Position numbers and translations under genes: made by a program. A stretch of DNA of 64,000 nucleotides. Origin: Bacteroidota bacterium. GTDB lineage: Bacteria > Bacteroidota > Bacteroidia > Bacteroidales > GCA-2711565. Below the pieces are notes generated by a model that worked only from the letters and a program-made list of their open reading frames with translations, was not told where the DNA came from and did not search any database. Shown piece after piece: positions 42,998 to 53,419 of the stretch (position 1 is the first letter of the stretch; every line of letters begins with the position of its first letter). The stretch lies in NCBI GenBank assembly GCA_018816945.1, contig JAHIVC010000097.1, forward strand, positions 1-64,000, written 5' to 3'.

Positions 42998-44527
42998 ATG
43001 GAAGAAACCATTATTATTTTAGACTTTGGATCGCAATATACACAGCTTATTGCACGTAGGGTCAGGGAATTAAATGTTTATTGCGAGATACATCCATTCA
43101 ATAAAATTCCGGTGTTTTCGAAAAATGTGAAGGGGGTTGTGTTGTCGGGTAGTCCATATTCAGTAATGGACGAAGATGCACCAAATCCTGATTTATCAAA
43201 AATCAGAGGAGTTTATCCATTATTAGGTGTTTGCTATGGTGCACAATATTTGGCGAAGGCAGAAGGTGGAAAATTAATGCGCTCGGAAGTGAGGGAATAT
43301 GGGAGAGCAAATTTGGGTTTTATAGATAAAGAAAATGCGCTTCTGAGAAATATGACACTTGGGAGCCAGGTGTGGATGTCGCATGGCGATACCATTTTAT
43401 CCATGCCTAAAAACTTTAAAATCATCACCAGTACCAACGATGTTGAGGTTGCCGGCTACCAGGTTGACGGTGAGCAAACTTATGGCATTCAATTTCATCC
43501 CGAAGTTTATCATTCTGAGGAAGGAAAAGAGCTTTTAAAAAACTACATTATCGATATTTGTGGATGTAAAGGTTCATGGACCCCCGATTCTTTTATCGAA
43601 ACTACGATAAGTGGTCTCAAAATGAAATTAGCTGATGATAAAGTAGTTTTAGGTTTATCGGGAGGTGTCGACTCATCTGTTGCAGCGGTTCTTTTACATA
43701 AAGCCATCGGCACAAAGCTTCATTGTATTTTTGTTGATAATGGATTATTGAGGAAAAATGAGTTTGAGGAAGTGCTTGAACAATACAAACATATGGGTCT
43801 GAACATTAAAGGTGTAGACGCTAAGGATCGTTTCCTTAATAATTTGGCAGGGGTGAGCGATCCGGAAACGAAGCGAAAAATAATTGGAAGTACTTTTATT
43901 GATGTTTTTGACCAAGAGGCGCATAAAATAGAAGATGTTAAATGGTTGGCTCAAGGAACAATTTACCCTGATGTTATTGAATCAGTTTCGGTAAACGGAC
44001 CTTCTGCCACTATTAAATCGCATCATAACGTAGGTGGATTGCCCGACTTTATGAAATTGAAAATTGTTGAGCCTCTGAATACTTTATTTAAGGACGAAGT
44101 CAGAAAAATTGGCAAGGCACTCGGCATGGACGACAATATACTGGGCAGGCATCCATTCCCCGGTCCGGGATTGGGAATTCGTATTTTGGGTGAAATTACA
44201 GCCGAAAAAGTCAGGGTTTTACAGGAGGTAGATTATCTCTATATTGAAGGATTGAAAAAGCATAATCTTTACCATACGATTTGGCAAGCAGGAGCAATAT
44301 TATTACCCATCCAATCTGTTGGGGTAATGGGTGATGAACGAACCTATGAAAGTGTTGTGGCACTAAGGGCTGTTGGCTCAACAGATGGGATGACAGCAGA
44401 TTGGTCGCATTTACCCTATGAGTTTTTGGCTAAAATTTCGAACGAAATCATTAATAAAGTTAAGGGTGTAAACAGGGTGGTATATGACATTAGTTCAAAA
44501 CCTCCTGCCACTATTGAATGGGAATAA
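42998..44527 (+). CDS. guaA: GMP synthase (glutamine-hydrolysing)
   Basis: A 509-residue enzyme aminating XMP to GMP. N-terminal class-I glutaminase (about 1-190): Cys79 in GVCYGAQY, and the His/Glu pair in [12 protein letters not shown]. The ATP pyrophosphatase domain has the P-loop [12 protein letters not shown] (about 218-229). The C-terminal dimerisation domain ends with IEWE. Motif [13 protein letters not shown] is intact. Transcribed alone, perhaps leaderless. Confidence 0.98.
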   Translation: MEETIIILDFGSQYTQLIARRVRELNVYCEIHPFNKIPVFSKNVKGVVLSGSPYSVMDEDAPNPDLSKIRGVYPLLGVCYGAQYLAKAEGGKLMRSEVREYGRANLGFIDKENALLRNMTLGSQVWMSHGDTILSMPKNFKIITSTNDVEVAGYQVDGEQTYGIQFHPEVYHSEEGKELLKNYIIDICGCKGSWTPDSFIETTISGLKMKLADDKVVLGLSGGVDSSVAAVLLHKAIGTKLHCIFVDNGLLRKNEFEEVLEQYKHMGLNIKGVDAKDRFLNNLAGVSDPETKRKIIGSTFIDVFDQEAHKIEDVKWLAQGTIYPDVIESVSVNGPSATIKSHHNVGGLPDFMKLKIVEPLNTLFKDEVRKIGKALGMDDNILGRHPFPGPGLGIRILGEITAEKVRVLQEVDYLYIEGLKKHNLYHTIWQAGAILLPIQSVGVMGDERTYESVVALRAVGSTDGMTADWSHLPYEFLAKISNEIINKVKGVNRVVYDISSKPPATIEWE

Positions 44528-44595
44528 ACAATTTATAAAACCCAAAAGCGTTAAATAATCATTCATTGCAATTTGAAATATTCAAAACTTAAATA

Positions 44596-46830
44596 GTGAG
44601 AAATCAGATATTTTTAATCTTTATTTTATTTTTTACAGGAATTGGTCATTCATTTGGTCAACAACCTATCATTCATAAGTCTGAGTTTACTAAAACCATA
44701 AACGGTAAACAGTTCTATATTCATCGTGTAGAACATGGACAAACCCTTTATTCTTTATCAAAAGTTTATGAGGTTACCATGGATGAGATTATTTTTGAAA
44801 ACCCTTTATCAAAAAAGAGCTTATCAATCGGGCAAGAACTGAAGATACCCATTAAGAGTAGGGATACTACTGTTTTAGAATCATACACAAAAGGTAAAAC
44901 CGAGTTCTTTTATCACATCACTAAACAAGGAGAAGACTTCAAAAAAATTGCATCTATTTACAGTGTGCAGGTTGAGGAATTAAAATTAGCCAATAAGGCT
45001 TTGTCAGAACCATTGAAAACAGGACAATATATTAAGATTCCGGTTGATTCAAAACCAAAAGAATTGAAAAATTCTGAAAAAAACACACCTTCTTCAGGCT
45101 CTGCTGCCAAAGAAAAAATACAGGATCAGAATATTAGCTACGTCAGCAAATACGGAGATAATTTATATCGTCTTGCCATCAAATTTCGTGTCAGTATTGA
45201 TGAAATAAAGAAACTAAATCAAGGACTCGAAGATCAATTCCCTGCCGGCAAAACAATTCTTATTCCACGAAAAAAGAATGATGTTACCTACATTTATCAT
45301 AAAGTACTTGAAAGAGATCGACTTTCAAAAATTGCAGATTTTTATGATGTCAGTTATGAAAGTGTACAGAAATTAAATCCAAATGCAAGAAACCGCGTTC
45401 AGTCTGGTCAGAGTATCAAAATACCAATCCCTTACGAGAGTATAGCTCCGATAATTGAAGAGATTCCGGTTCCGGAAGAAGTTGTTGCCGAAACATCGAT
45501 AAATCGTGATAGTTTGAAATGCTACTCAGATAGCAGGAATCTATTAAAAACTTATAAAGTGGCCCTGATGATTCCGCTCTATCTTGAAGAAACAGAAACC
45601 CTTCAATTTGATTCTGAAAACCTTCAAAGTCAGCTTCAACAACTTAGTGAGAGTTCGAAAAACCCATTTCGTTTCATACAGTTTTACTATGGAGCTTTAA
45701 TGGCTGTTGATTCGCTGAAAAGTAAAGGCTTAAAAATCGACTTATACGTTTATGATGTAAATGAAGATATCGCTAAAGCCATGAAAGTGTTTCAGCAGGA
45801 GGAATTACGAAATATGGATTTGATCATTGGTCCCTTCTTTACAGATATTTTCAGGTATGCTTCAACATTTGCGAAAAATTTCCATATTCCAATCATCAAT
45901 CCGTTATCGCAACGATCTGATATTATTAATAACAATTCACAGGTTTTTAAATACCAGCCTACAAATAATTATCAGATTGAAAATGTTAAAAATTTAGTTA
46001 ATCAGTATTATAAGGATGCGAAGATATTTCTCATTGATCATCAAACCGATCAAAATGCTGATCTATTGAGTGAATACGCAAGAGTGCTTAAAGAGGTCAT
46101 TCCTAATGAATACAGAACCTCAAATACCGATATTTATAATTTAGCAATCGAAAAGGCAACGGATGATTCTTCAATTGATGAGAAGAAAGTTAATTCTATT
46201 ATTTCCTTAGAAGGAATGCGATTAAACACAAACAGACTGAAGTTAGCACTTGAAGATAGTACCTCATTTCCTAATGTAATTACAACAATACATTATGGTA
46301 TTGACAACCTTACACCGTTTGAGAAACAAGCTTCTGTATTAAGAAATAATGTTGTCATCATAAACTCTGAGGATAATGTTTTTGTTTTAGATGTGCTCAC
46401 AAAATTGAACATATTATGTGATACATTCCCTGTTACGATCATTGGAATACCCAATTGGGAGATATTTGAGAATATGGATAATAATATTTATCAGAACCTA
46501 AATGTTCATTATCTGAGCTCAAGTTTTGTAGATTATAATGAGCAAAATGTTATATCTTTTGTTAGAAGTTTCCGTGATGAATTTTTATCCGAGCCGGGAA
46601 ATTATGCCTTTATTGGATTTGATATTAGCTGGTATTTTTTAAATGCACTCATGAAATTTGGAACCGATTTCGAAGATTGCATCCGGTATTATAATCCAAA
46701 ACTTATCGGCCCTGCTATTAAATTCAGGAAGAATAATCGTACTGAAGGTTATGAAAATACTGATTGGCAAGTAATAAAGTTCAATAATTATTTTTTGCAA
46801 AAAGTTAAACTTCCGCCGGTGTTAAATTAA
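44596..46830 (+). CDS. LysM-repeat protein fused to type-1 periplasmic-binding domain
   Basis: A 744-residue exported protein. GTG start, signal peptide about 1-21 (ending HSFG). Four LysM peptidoglycan-binding repeats occupy about 30-280, each with the 'GqtLysls..y.v...ei...NP....l..Gq.l.IP' pattern. The rest (about 310-730) resembles Leu/Ile/Val-binding (type I) periplasmic receptors: KVALMIPLYLEETET, DLIIGPFFTDIFRYASTFAKNFHIPIINP. Such fusions are common in Bacteroidota; the ligand is unknown. No transporter gene is adjacent. No alternative start at ATG fits the signal peptide. Confidence 0.87.
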   Translation: MRNQIFLIFILFFTGIGHSFGQQPIIHKSEFTKTINGKQFYIHRVEHGQTLYSLSKVYEVTMDEIIFENPLSKKSLSIGQELKIPIKSRDTTVLESYTKGKTEFFYHITKQGEDFKKIASIYSVQVEELKLANKALSEPLKTGQYIKIPVDSKPKELKNSEKNTPSSGSAAKEKIQDQNISYVSKYGDNLYRLAIKFRVSIDEIKKLNQGLEDQFPAGKTILIPRKKNDVTYIYHKVLERDRLSKIADFYDVSYESVQKLNPNARNRVQSGQSIKIPIPYESIAPIIEEIPVPEEVVAETSINRDSLKCYSDSRNLLKTYKVALMIPLYLEETETLQFDSENLQSQLQQLSESSKNPFRFIQFYYGALMAVDSLKSKGLKIDLYVYDVNEDIAKAMKVFQQEELRNMDLIIGPFFTDIFRYASTFAKNFHIPIINPLSQRSDIINNNSQVFKYQPTNNYQIENVKNLVNQYYKDAKIFLIDHQTDQNADLLSEYARVLKEVIPNEYRTSNTDIYNLAIEKATDDSSIDEKKVNSIISLEGMRLNTNRLKLALEDSTSFPNVITTIHYGIDNLTPFEKQASVLRNNVVIINSEDNVFVLDVLTKLNILCDTFPVTIIGIPNWEIFENMDNNIYQNLNVHYLSSSFVDYNEQNVISFVRSFRDEFLSEPGNYAFIGFDISWYFLNALMKFGTDFEDCIRYYNPKLIGPAIKFRKNNRTEGYENTDWQVIKFNNYFLQKVKLPPVLN

Positions 46831-47168
46831 GTCAATTTATTGATAAATATCAATTGATTCAGGAGGTTTGAAGTGAGATATGAAGATACGAATCTAAGAA
46901 TATCAGGATTGCGTTTATGAACTCAAATTCTGTTGACTTATAAGTTATTATGTTAGATTTACCGAACTAATTTGAACTGCACATCTGCTTGAATTATTAA
47001 AAATGAAAGAACAAGATTGGAAATCAAAAATTATTTTAAAATATTACCTTAATTTTTTGTTTTGTATGACTAATTAAGTGTAACTTTGCACTGTTAATTA
47101 ATTAACAATATTAATTAAAATCAACAAATTTAATTGCTGATCTAAATATAAATTAAAACTTATTTAAG
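46831..47168. other. Gap with gdhA promoter and 14-bp palindrome
   Basis: The 338-bp region before gdhA has no gene. The promoter TTTG (47056-47059), 21-nt spacer, TAACTTTG (47081-47088) is clear. A perfect palindrome GTTAATTAATTAAC (47093-47106) sits at the expected start site and is a candidate operator for a nitrogen regulator. Confidence 0.6.
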
Positions 47169-48506
47169 ATGGATCTTGAAAAAATAATGAATGGCCTTGA
47201 GCAAAAACATCCGGGAGAAAAGGAATATTTGCAAGCTGTTCGAGAAGTATTAGAATCAATAGAAGATGTGGTTAATGAGAACCCTCAGTTTGAATCTGCC
47301 GGTATCATTGAACGTATTATTGAACCGGACCGTATTTTCTCATTTAAAGTGCCATGGGTTACTGATGATGGCAGGGTTGTCGTTAACTTGGGTTATCGTA
47401 TTCAATTTAACAATGCTATTGGACCATACAAAGGTGGATTAAGATTTCACCCAAGTGTGAATCTGAGCATTCTTAAATTTTTAGGTTTCGAACAAATTTT
47501 CAAAAACAGCTTAACAACACTTCCTATGGGTGGTGGCAAAGGTGGTTCTGATTTTGATCCTAAAGGAAAATCAGATGCTGAGATTATGCGTTTTTGTCAG
47601 GCATTTATGCTTGAGTTATGGCATTCAATTGGCCCTGATACTGATGTACCGGCCGGTGATATTGGTGTTGGTGGTAGAGAAATTGGATTTTTATACGGAA
47701 TGTATAAAAAACTGGCTCGTGAACATACAGGTGTTCTTACCGGTAAAGGAATTAATTGGGGTGGTAGTCTGGTTCGTCCGGAAGCAACTGGATTTGGTGC
47801 TGTTTATTTTGCCAAGGAAATGCTTGCAACTAAAAATGATTCATTAAAGGGTAAAATTGTTGCACTTTCAGGTTTTGGAAACGTAGCATGGGGTGCTGCA
47901 CAAAAAGCTACTGAATTAGGAGCTAAAGTTGTTACCATTTCAGGGCCTGATGGATATATTTATGATAAAGATGGGATCTCAGGCGAAAAAATTGATTACT
48001 TACTGGAACTAAGAGCTTCAAATCAGGATATCGTTAAGCCTTATTCTTACGAGTTTCCAAATGCAATCTTTGTTCAGGGAAAACATCCTTGGGAAGTAAA
48101 ATGCGATGTTGCTATTCCTTGCGCTACTCAAAATGAGTTGAATAAAGAAGATGCGCTTGCGTTGGTTAAAAATGGAGTGATTTGTGTTGCTGAAGGTGCC
48201 AACATGCCTTCTACTCCTGAAGCTGTTGAAGTTTTCCACGACAATAAAGTGTTATTTGGCCCCGGTAAAGCGGTTAATGCAGGTGGTGTTGCAACTTCAG
48301 GTTTGGAGATGTCGCAAAACTCAATGAAAATTAACTGGTCAGCTAAAGAGGTTGATGAGCGTTTGCACAATATTATGATTAATATTCATAATGCATGTGT
48401 TAAAAATGGTACCGAAAGTGATGGTTACATCAATTACGTAAAAGGTGCGAATATTGCCGGTTTTCTTAAAGTTGCCAACGCAATGTTGGATCAAGGAATC
48501 GTTTAA
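47169..48506 (+). CDS. gdhA: NADP-type glutamate dehydrogenase
   Basis: A 445-residue enzyme interconverting 2-oxoglutarate plus ammonia and glutamate. Family motifs: PYKGGLRFHPSVN (substrate), the catalytic Lys in LPMGGGKGGSDFDPKGKS (about 118-135), PAGDIGVGGREIGFLYG, and the nucleotide fold ALSGFGNVAWGAAQKA. Length matches hexameric GDH class I. Transcribed alone from a strong Bacteroidota promoter and ended by a terminator; likely the main ammonia-assimilation enzyme. Confidence 0.98.
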   Translation: MDLEKIMNGLEQKHPGEKEYLQAVREVLESIEDVVNENPQFESAGIIERIIEPDRIFSFKVPWVTDDGRVVVNLGYRIQFNNAIGPYKGGLRFHPSVNLSILKFLGFEQIFKNSLTTLPMGGGKGGSDFDPKGKSDAEIMRFCQAFMLELWHSIGPDTDVPAGDIGVGGREIGFLYGMYKKLAREHTGVLTGKGINWGGSLVRPEATGFGAVYFAKEMLATKNDSLKGKIVALSGFGNVAWGAAQKATELGAKVVTISGPDGYIYDKDGISGEKIDYLLELRASNQDIVKPYSYEFPNAIFVQGKHPWEVKCDVAIPCATQNELNKEDALALVKNGVICVAEGANMPSTPEAVEVFHDNKVLFGPGKAVNAGGVATSGLEMSQNSMKINWSAKEVDERLHNIMINIHNACVKNGTESDGYINYVKGANIAGFLKVANAMLDQGIV

Positions 48507-48843
48507 ATAGATTAGTTAGGTTAGGTTAAAGCTCCTGCTCCTTATCGGAGTGGGAGCTTTTTTATGGAATGCCGTTCTATCCAAAATGCGTTCAAATATC
48601 ATTTTTCATGAAGGATCATCGAAATCGGGAAGTGATCACTATAGCCGTTTGAATCATAATCTAAAGATTAAAACTTTAATATCTACTTATACCAATTTCT
48701 AGAAAAAGTACGTAATCTACATTCCGTCTTTATACTAAAAATTGTTAATATAATTTAGCTTAAGTAGCGGATTTAAAGAATTTATCGAGGATAAATTTTT
48801 ATATTTGTAGCAATAAAAATTAATTTGAGTAATAATAAATTTG
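48507..48843. other. Gap after gdhA
   Basis: Apart from the gdhA terminator (48528-48563) and the -7 element TATATTTG (48800-48807) for the next gene, I see nothing recognisable here. Confidence 0.6.
48528..48563 (+). terminator. gdhA intrinsic terminator
   Basis: Stem AAAGCTCCTGCTCC (48528-48541) with GGAGTGGGAGCTTT (48547-48560), allowing two G-U pairs, loop TTATC, followed by a T-run. Confidence 0.88.
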
Positions 48844-49299
48844 ATGGAAGAATTCAAATCGATTAACGAAATTTTAGAATTTGCAATTGCTTCGGAACAG
48901 GAAGCTGTTGAATTTTATTCTAACCTGGCAGAACAATCAAAAAATACTGAAATGAAAGCTGTATTTAATCAGTTTGCCAAAGAGGAAATGAACCATAAAT
49001 CACGGTTAATAAAAATCAAGGATGAAGGTTCGTTTGAGTTAAAAAGTGAGAAAATTTATGATTTGAAAATTGCTGATTATTTGGTTGATGTTCAAGTATC
49101 GCCAAAGATGTCATATCAAGATGCATTGATTGTCGCCATGAAAAAGGAAAAATCTGCGTTCAGACTATACACAAATCTTGCGGCTAAGGCTCCTAACGAA
49201 AACCTGAAAAACATTTTCCTCTCATTGGCTCAGGAAGAATCAAAACATAAATTACGATTCGAAATTGAGTATGATGATTATATTTTAAAGGAAAATTAA
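48844..49299 (+). CDS. Ferritin-like/rubrerythrin-like protein without rubredoxin domain
   Basis: A 151-residue four-helix-bundle di-iron protein. Ligand motifs: EQEAVEFY (about 18-25, Glu), EEMNH (ExxH, about 49-53), KEKSAFRLY, and EESKH (ExxH, about 135-139). There is no CxxC pair, unlike the full rubrerythrin at 3743. Such short proteins are thought to take part in iron or peroxide handling, but the role is unknown. I place the start at ATG 48844; a preceding TTG is less likely. A -7 element lies at 48800-48807. Confidence 0.85.
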   Translation: MEEFKSINEILEFAIASEQEAVEFYSNLAEQSKNTEMKAVFNQFAKEEMNHKSRLIKIKDEGSFELKSEKIYDLKIADYLVDVQVSPKMSYQDALIVAMKKEKSAFRLYTNLAAKAPNENLKNIFLSLAQEESKHKLRFEIEYDDYILKEN

Positions 49300-49424
49300 A
49301 AGTAATGTGCGCATTATAAAGACTTAAAGGAAATATTGAATCTTGCTCATTAAAATTATGATCACCTTCTAAATTTTTAACTTGACTATGTTTGGCTGGA
49401 GTTTGATAAATACCCTACTTATAA

Positions 49425-52148
49425 ATGGATGAGATAGAAGACATAAACGATGATTTAGGACAAGCCCTGGAAAATGAAATTTCTTCCGGTGAGGTGCATA
49501 AAACGATGCACCTGTCAGGGATGTACGAAGCATGGTTTTTGGATTATGCTTCATATGTTATTCAGGAAAGGGCTGTGCCGGATATTTTTGATGGATTGAA
49601 ACCTGTTCAACGTAGGATTTTGCACGCCATGAAAGAACTGGATGACGGGCGCTATAATAAAGTTGCGAATATTATCGGGCATACCATGAAATATCATCCA
49701 CATGGCGACGCGTCTATTGGGGACGCACTGGTGCAACTTGGACAAAAAGAATTGTTGATCGATACTCAGGGAAACTGGGGAAATATTCTGACCGGGGATA
49801 GTGCTGCGGCTCCCCGTTATATTGAAGCTCGTTTATCGAAATTTGCGCTTGATGTTGTATTCAATCCGAAAACGACCAATTGGAAAGCATCTTACGACGG
49901 GAGAAACAAAGAACCCATTGGTCTTCCGGTAAAATTCCCCTTATTACTTGCTCAAGGAGTAGAAGGAATTGCTGTTGGTTTAGCCTCAAAAATTTTACCG
50001 CATAACTTTATTGAATTGATTGATGCTTGCATCGCTTATCTGCAAGACAAAGATTTTGAAATATACCCGGATTTCCTCACAGGCGGCCTGGCTGATTTTT
50101 CTAAATATAATGATGGACTGAGAGGTGGCAAAGTAAGGGTAAGGGCCAAGATCGTACAGCTTGATAAAAAAACACTTGTAATTACGGAAATCCCTTTCTC
50201 AACAAATACCACTACACTTATTGATTCAATTATTGCCGCTAATGATAAGGGTAAGATCAAAATCAGGAAAATTGATGATAATACGGCCGAAAATGTTGAG
50301 GTTTTAATTCATCTGACTCCCGGAGTTTCTCCCGATCAAACAATTGATGCATTGTATGCATTTACAAATTGTGAAATCCCGATTTCTCCTAATTCATGCA
50401 CCATCAGAGATGGGAAGCCTGAGTTTAGAGGGGTAAAAGATATGCTCAGAACCTCTGCCGATAATTCTGTTCAACTTCTCAGAAAAGAACTGGAAATCAA
50501 ACTTTCAGAACTTGAAGAGCAGTGGCATTTTTCTTCTCTCGAAAAAATATTTATCCAGGAGCGCATTTATATTTTAATCGAAAAATGTACGACATGGGAA
50601 GCTGTTTTAGAGGCAATTGATGAAGGATTAGAACCTTTTAAAAATGTTTTTAAACGAGAAATTACAACTGAGGATATTATCAGATTAACTGAAATTAGAA
50701 TCAAGCGGATATCCAAATTCAGTTCATTAAAAGCCGATGAAATTATCAAGGGTATTGAAGCTGAAATTGAAGAAGTAAATAATCATCTGGCGAATTTAAT
50801 TGATTATGCGATTAATTACTATCGTCAGATTAAAAAGAAATACGCCGCCGGTAAAGAACGAAGAACCGAAATAAGAAACTTTGATACCATACAGGCAACC
50901 ATGGTTGCTGCCGCTACTCAACGCTTATATTTTAATGCTGAAGAGGGTTTTGCAGGAACAAGTTTGCGCAAGGATAACTTTGTTTGTGAATGTTCGGATA
51001 TCGACGACCTCATTGCATTTAGAGCGGATGGTACATTTTTGGTCACCAAAGTTGCACCTAAAGTGTTTGTTGGAAAGGATGTTATTCATGTGGATATCTT
51101 CCGCAAAAATGATGATCGAACTGTTTATAATATACTTTACCGTGATGGTCGAAAAGGAAGTGTTTATGTTAAGCGGTTTTCTGTTTTAGGTGTTACCAGG
51201 GATAAAGAATACACGCTCACAAAAGGTAAAGAGGATTCAAAAGTATTGTACTTTTCAGCAAATCCTAATGGAGAGGCCGAATCAATTAAAATCTATCTCC
51301 GACCAAAACCTCGTCTAAAAAAATTATCGCTCGACTATGATTTCTCAGAATTAGCTATAAAAGGCAGGAGTTCGCAGGGGAACATCCTCACAAAACACGC
51401 CATTAAATCTATAGCCAAAAGAGACGAAGGAATTTCGACCCTGGGAGCAAGGAATATTTGGTACGACGATACTGTTAAAAGATTGAATTCGGATGAAAGA
51501 GGGATTTATTTAGGTGCTTTCAAAGGGGAGGATAAAATACTTACCATCATGCAATCCGGCTATTACAGATTGATGAATTACGATCTTTCGAGCCATTTTG
51601 ATGAGGATATGATTCACATTGGTAAATTTGATGAGCATAAAATTATTTCTGCCATTTATTTTGATGCAGAGCAGGGAAAAACCTATATCAAAAGATTTAC
51701 CATTGAACCTACATCAAATGGGAGTAAAAAAATCGAATTCATTCCTGAACATTCTGATACTAAACTGATCGACTTAAGTTTTGATTATTTGCCCGTTATT
51801 GAAGTCATTTATGATAGCAAAACGAATTTGAAAGAAGTTCCCAATGAGGTCATAAAGTTGGATGAGTTTATAGGTGTGAAGAGTTATAAAGCAAAGGGCA
51901 AAAGGATCTCAAATTATACCATAAAGACTTTTAATTGGCTTGAACCCGATCCGTATGAGTTTCCGGAAGATGAAACTGAAACGCTTGACGATGAAGGTTT
52001 GGATGATGAAGAAATAGATGAAAAAGATGAGGAGAACGACATTCTGGATGAGAATTTAGAATACAATCCTGAACCTCCTAAAACCGAGAAAAAAGCTGAT
52101 AACAATAAACCTGAAGATCCAAATTTGCAAATGTCGTTGGAATTATAA
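49425..52148 (+). CDS. parC: Topoisomerase IV subunit A
   Basis: A 907-residue DNA-cutting subunit with the catalytic Tyr132 (APRYIEARLS), the RRILHAMKELDDGRYNKVA winged helix and HPHGD motif (91-95). The position matching the quinolone-contact Ser of E. coli ParC appears to be Ala96 (HPHGDASIGDA), an alignment by eye. The C-terminal beta-pinwheel (about 510-820) lacks a GyrA box, and an acidic tail follows (about 840-890, rich in Asp/Glu). These fit ParC rather than GyrA. parE is not in the window. Confidence 0.93.
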   Translation: MDEIEDINDDLGQALENEISSGEVHKTMHLSGMYEAWFLDYASYVIQERAVPDIFDGLKPVQRRILHAMKELDDGRYNKVANIIGHTMKYHPHGDASIGDALVQLGQKELLIDTQGNWGNILTGDSAAAPRYIEARLSKFALDVVFNPKTTNWKASYDGRNKEPIGLPVKFPLLLAQGVEGIAVGLASKILPHNFIELIDACIAYLQDKDFEIYPDFLTGGLADFSKYNDGLRGGKVRVRAKIVQLDKKTLVITEIPFSTNTTTLIDSIIAANDKGKIKIRKIDDNTAENVEVLIHLTPGVSPDQTIDALYAFTNCEIPISPNSCTIRDGKPEFRGVKDMLRTSADNSVQLLRKELEIKLSELEEQWHFSSLEKIFIQERIYILIEKCTTWEAVLEAIDEGLEPFKNVFKREITTEDIIRLTEIRIKRISKFSSLKADEIIKGIEAEIEEVNNHLANLIDYAINYYRQIKKKYAAGKERRTEIRNFDTIQATMVAAATQRLYFNAEEGFAGTSLRKDNFVCECSDIDDLIAFRADGTFLVTKVAPKVFVGKDVIHVDIFRKNDDRTVYNILYRDGRKGSVYVKRFSVLGVTRDKEYTLTKGKEDSKVLYFSANPNGEAESIKIYLRPKPRLKKLSLDYDFSELAIKGRSSQGNILTKHAIKSIAKRDEGISTLGARNIWYDDTVKRLNSDERGIYLGAFKGEDKILTIMQSGYYRLMNYDLSSHFDEDMIHIGKFDEHKIISAIYFDAEQGKTYIKRFTIEPTSNGSKKIEFIPEHSDTKLIDLSFDYLPVIEVIYDSKTNLKEVPNEVIKLDEFIGVKSYKAKGKRISNYTIKTFNWLEPDPYEFPEDETETLDDEGLDDEEIDEKDEENDILDENLEYNPEPPKTEKKADNNKPEDPNLQMSLEL

Positions 52149-52167
52149 ATAATTGTAATTAATAGAG

Positions 52168-53370
52168 ATGAAAGACAATAAGATACTGAATATTAGCAAG
52201 GATGTAAAATGGATAGGAGTATTGGACTACGATATCGTTACCTTCGATGTTGTAATGGAAACCGAATATGGGACTACCTATAATTCGTATTTTATTAATG
52301 CCGAGAAAAAAACAATTGTTGATACTACGAAGGAAAAATTCTGGGATGTTTATTTGACGAAAATTAAGGAAGTTGTAGATCCTGCAGAAATTGAATATAT
52401 CATAGTTAATCATACCGAACCTGATCATTCGGGAAATTTAAAAAACTTATTGAAAATTGCCCCCAAAGCTAAAGTTGTTGGCAGCGGTAATGCCATCAGG
52501 TATTTAAATGATTTAATGGGAATTGAATTCCCTCACCTGATTGTTAAGGATGGTCAGAGCCTGGATCTTGGTAATAAAACCTTAAATTTTATCGGTGCAC
52601 CAAATCTTCATTGGCCCGATTCAATTTATACCTATTTGGTTGAAGACCAGTTGTTATTTACCTGCGATTCATTTGGTGCGCATTACTGTAATGACAAAAT
52701 GTTTGATGATCAAGTCGGTGATTTTGACGATGCATTTCGTTATTATTTTGATGTGATCTTAAAGCCATTTAGTAAATTTATGCTCAAAGCCATTGATAAA
52801 ATCAGGCCATTGAGTATTAAGGCTATATGTACTGGTCATGGTCCAATACTTCGCAGCCATTGGAAAAAATATGTTGACCTTTCGGAAGAAATTGCAAAAA
52901 ATGCCATACAAGAACCTGATTCAAATCGTGTTTTTATCCCTTATGTATCAGCTTATCATAAAACCGGGATATTAGCCGAAAGCATCGCTAAAGGTATCAG
53001 AATGGCAGGTGATATTGAAGTGGAAGTGATGGATGTTGAATCCTCACCAATAGGCGAATTAGATGCCAAAATAGCAAATAGCAGGGGGATCATTGTGGGT
53101 TGTCCAACCATTAATCAAAATATTCTGTTACCCATCTATAAATTGTTTGCGGTAATTAGTCCGATACGTGATAAATCTAAACTTGCAGGCGGATTTGGAA
53201 GCTATGGATGGAGTGGGGAAGGAAAAGATTTGATCAAAACCAATCTTGAAAATTTAAAACTTGATTATTTCGAAGATGGACTTTTTGTGAAATTTACCCC
53301 CACTGAAGAGGAATTAAAAAAGGCAGAAGATTATGGCATGGCATTTGGTAAAAAACTACTTGCTGAATAA
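52168..53370 (+). CDS. Flavodiiron protein (A-type flavoprotein)
   Basis: A 400-residue oxygen- or NO-reducing enzyme. The metallo-beta-lactamase-like di-iron domain (1-250) has the ligand set His82, Glu84, Asp86, His87 (NHTEPDHSG), His in NLHWPD, Asp in FTCDSFGAH and His in CTGHGPILR. The flavodoxin domain (about 255-400) has the FMN-phosphate loop [12 protein letters not shown], which differs slightly from the common T-S-T-N-T form, and GSYGWSGEG. No rubredoxin domain, so it needs an external electron donor. Transcribed just after parC; the 19-bp gap suggests they may be co-transcribed. Confidence 0.93.
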   Translation: MKDNKILNISKDVKWIGVLDYDIVTFDVVMETEYGTTYNSYFINAEKKTIVDTTKEKFWDVYLTKIKEVVDPAEIEYIIVNHTEPDHSGNLKNLLKIAPKAKVVGSGNAIRYLNDLMGIEFPHLIVKDGQSLDLGNKTLNFIGAPNLHWPDSIYTYLVEDQLLFTCDSFGAHYCNDKMFDDQVGDFDDAFRYYFDVILKPFSKFMLKAIDKIRPLSIKAICTGHGPILRSHWKKYVDLSEEIAKNAIQEPDSNRVFIPYVSAYHKTGILAESIAKGIRMAGDIEVEVMDVESSPIGELDAKIANSRGIIVGCPTINQNILLPIYKLFAVISPIRDKSKLAGGFGSYGWSGEGKDLIKTNLENLKLDYFEDGLFVKFTPTEEELKKAEDYGMAFGKKLLAE

Positions 53371-53419
53371 ATTGTTTATCAGAACCTTTTACTGATATTT
53401 TTCTAAATTATTTGCCAAG

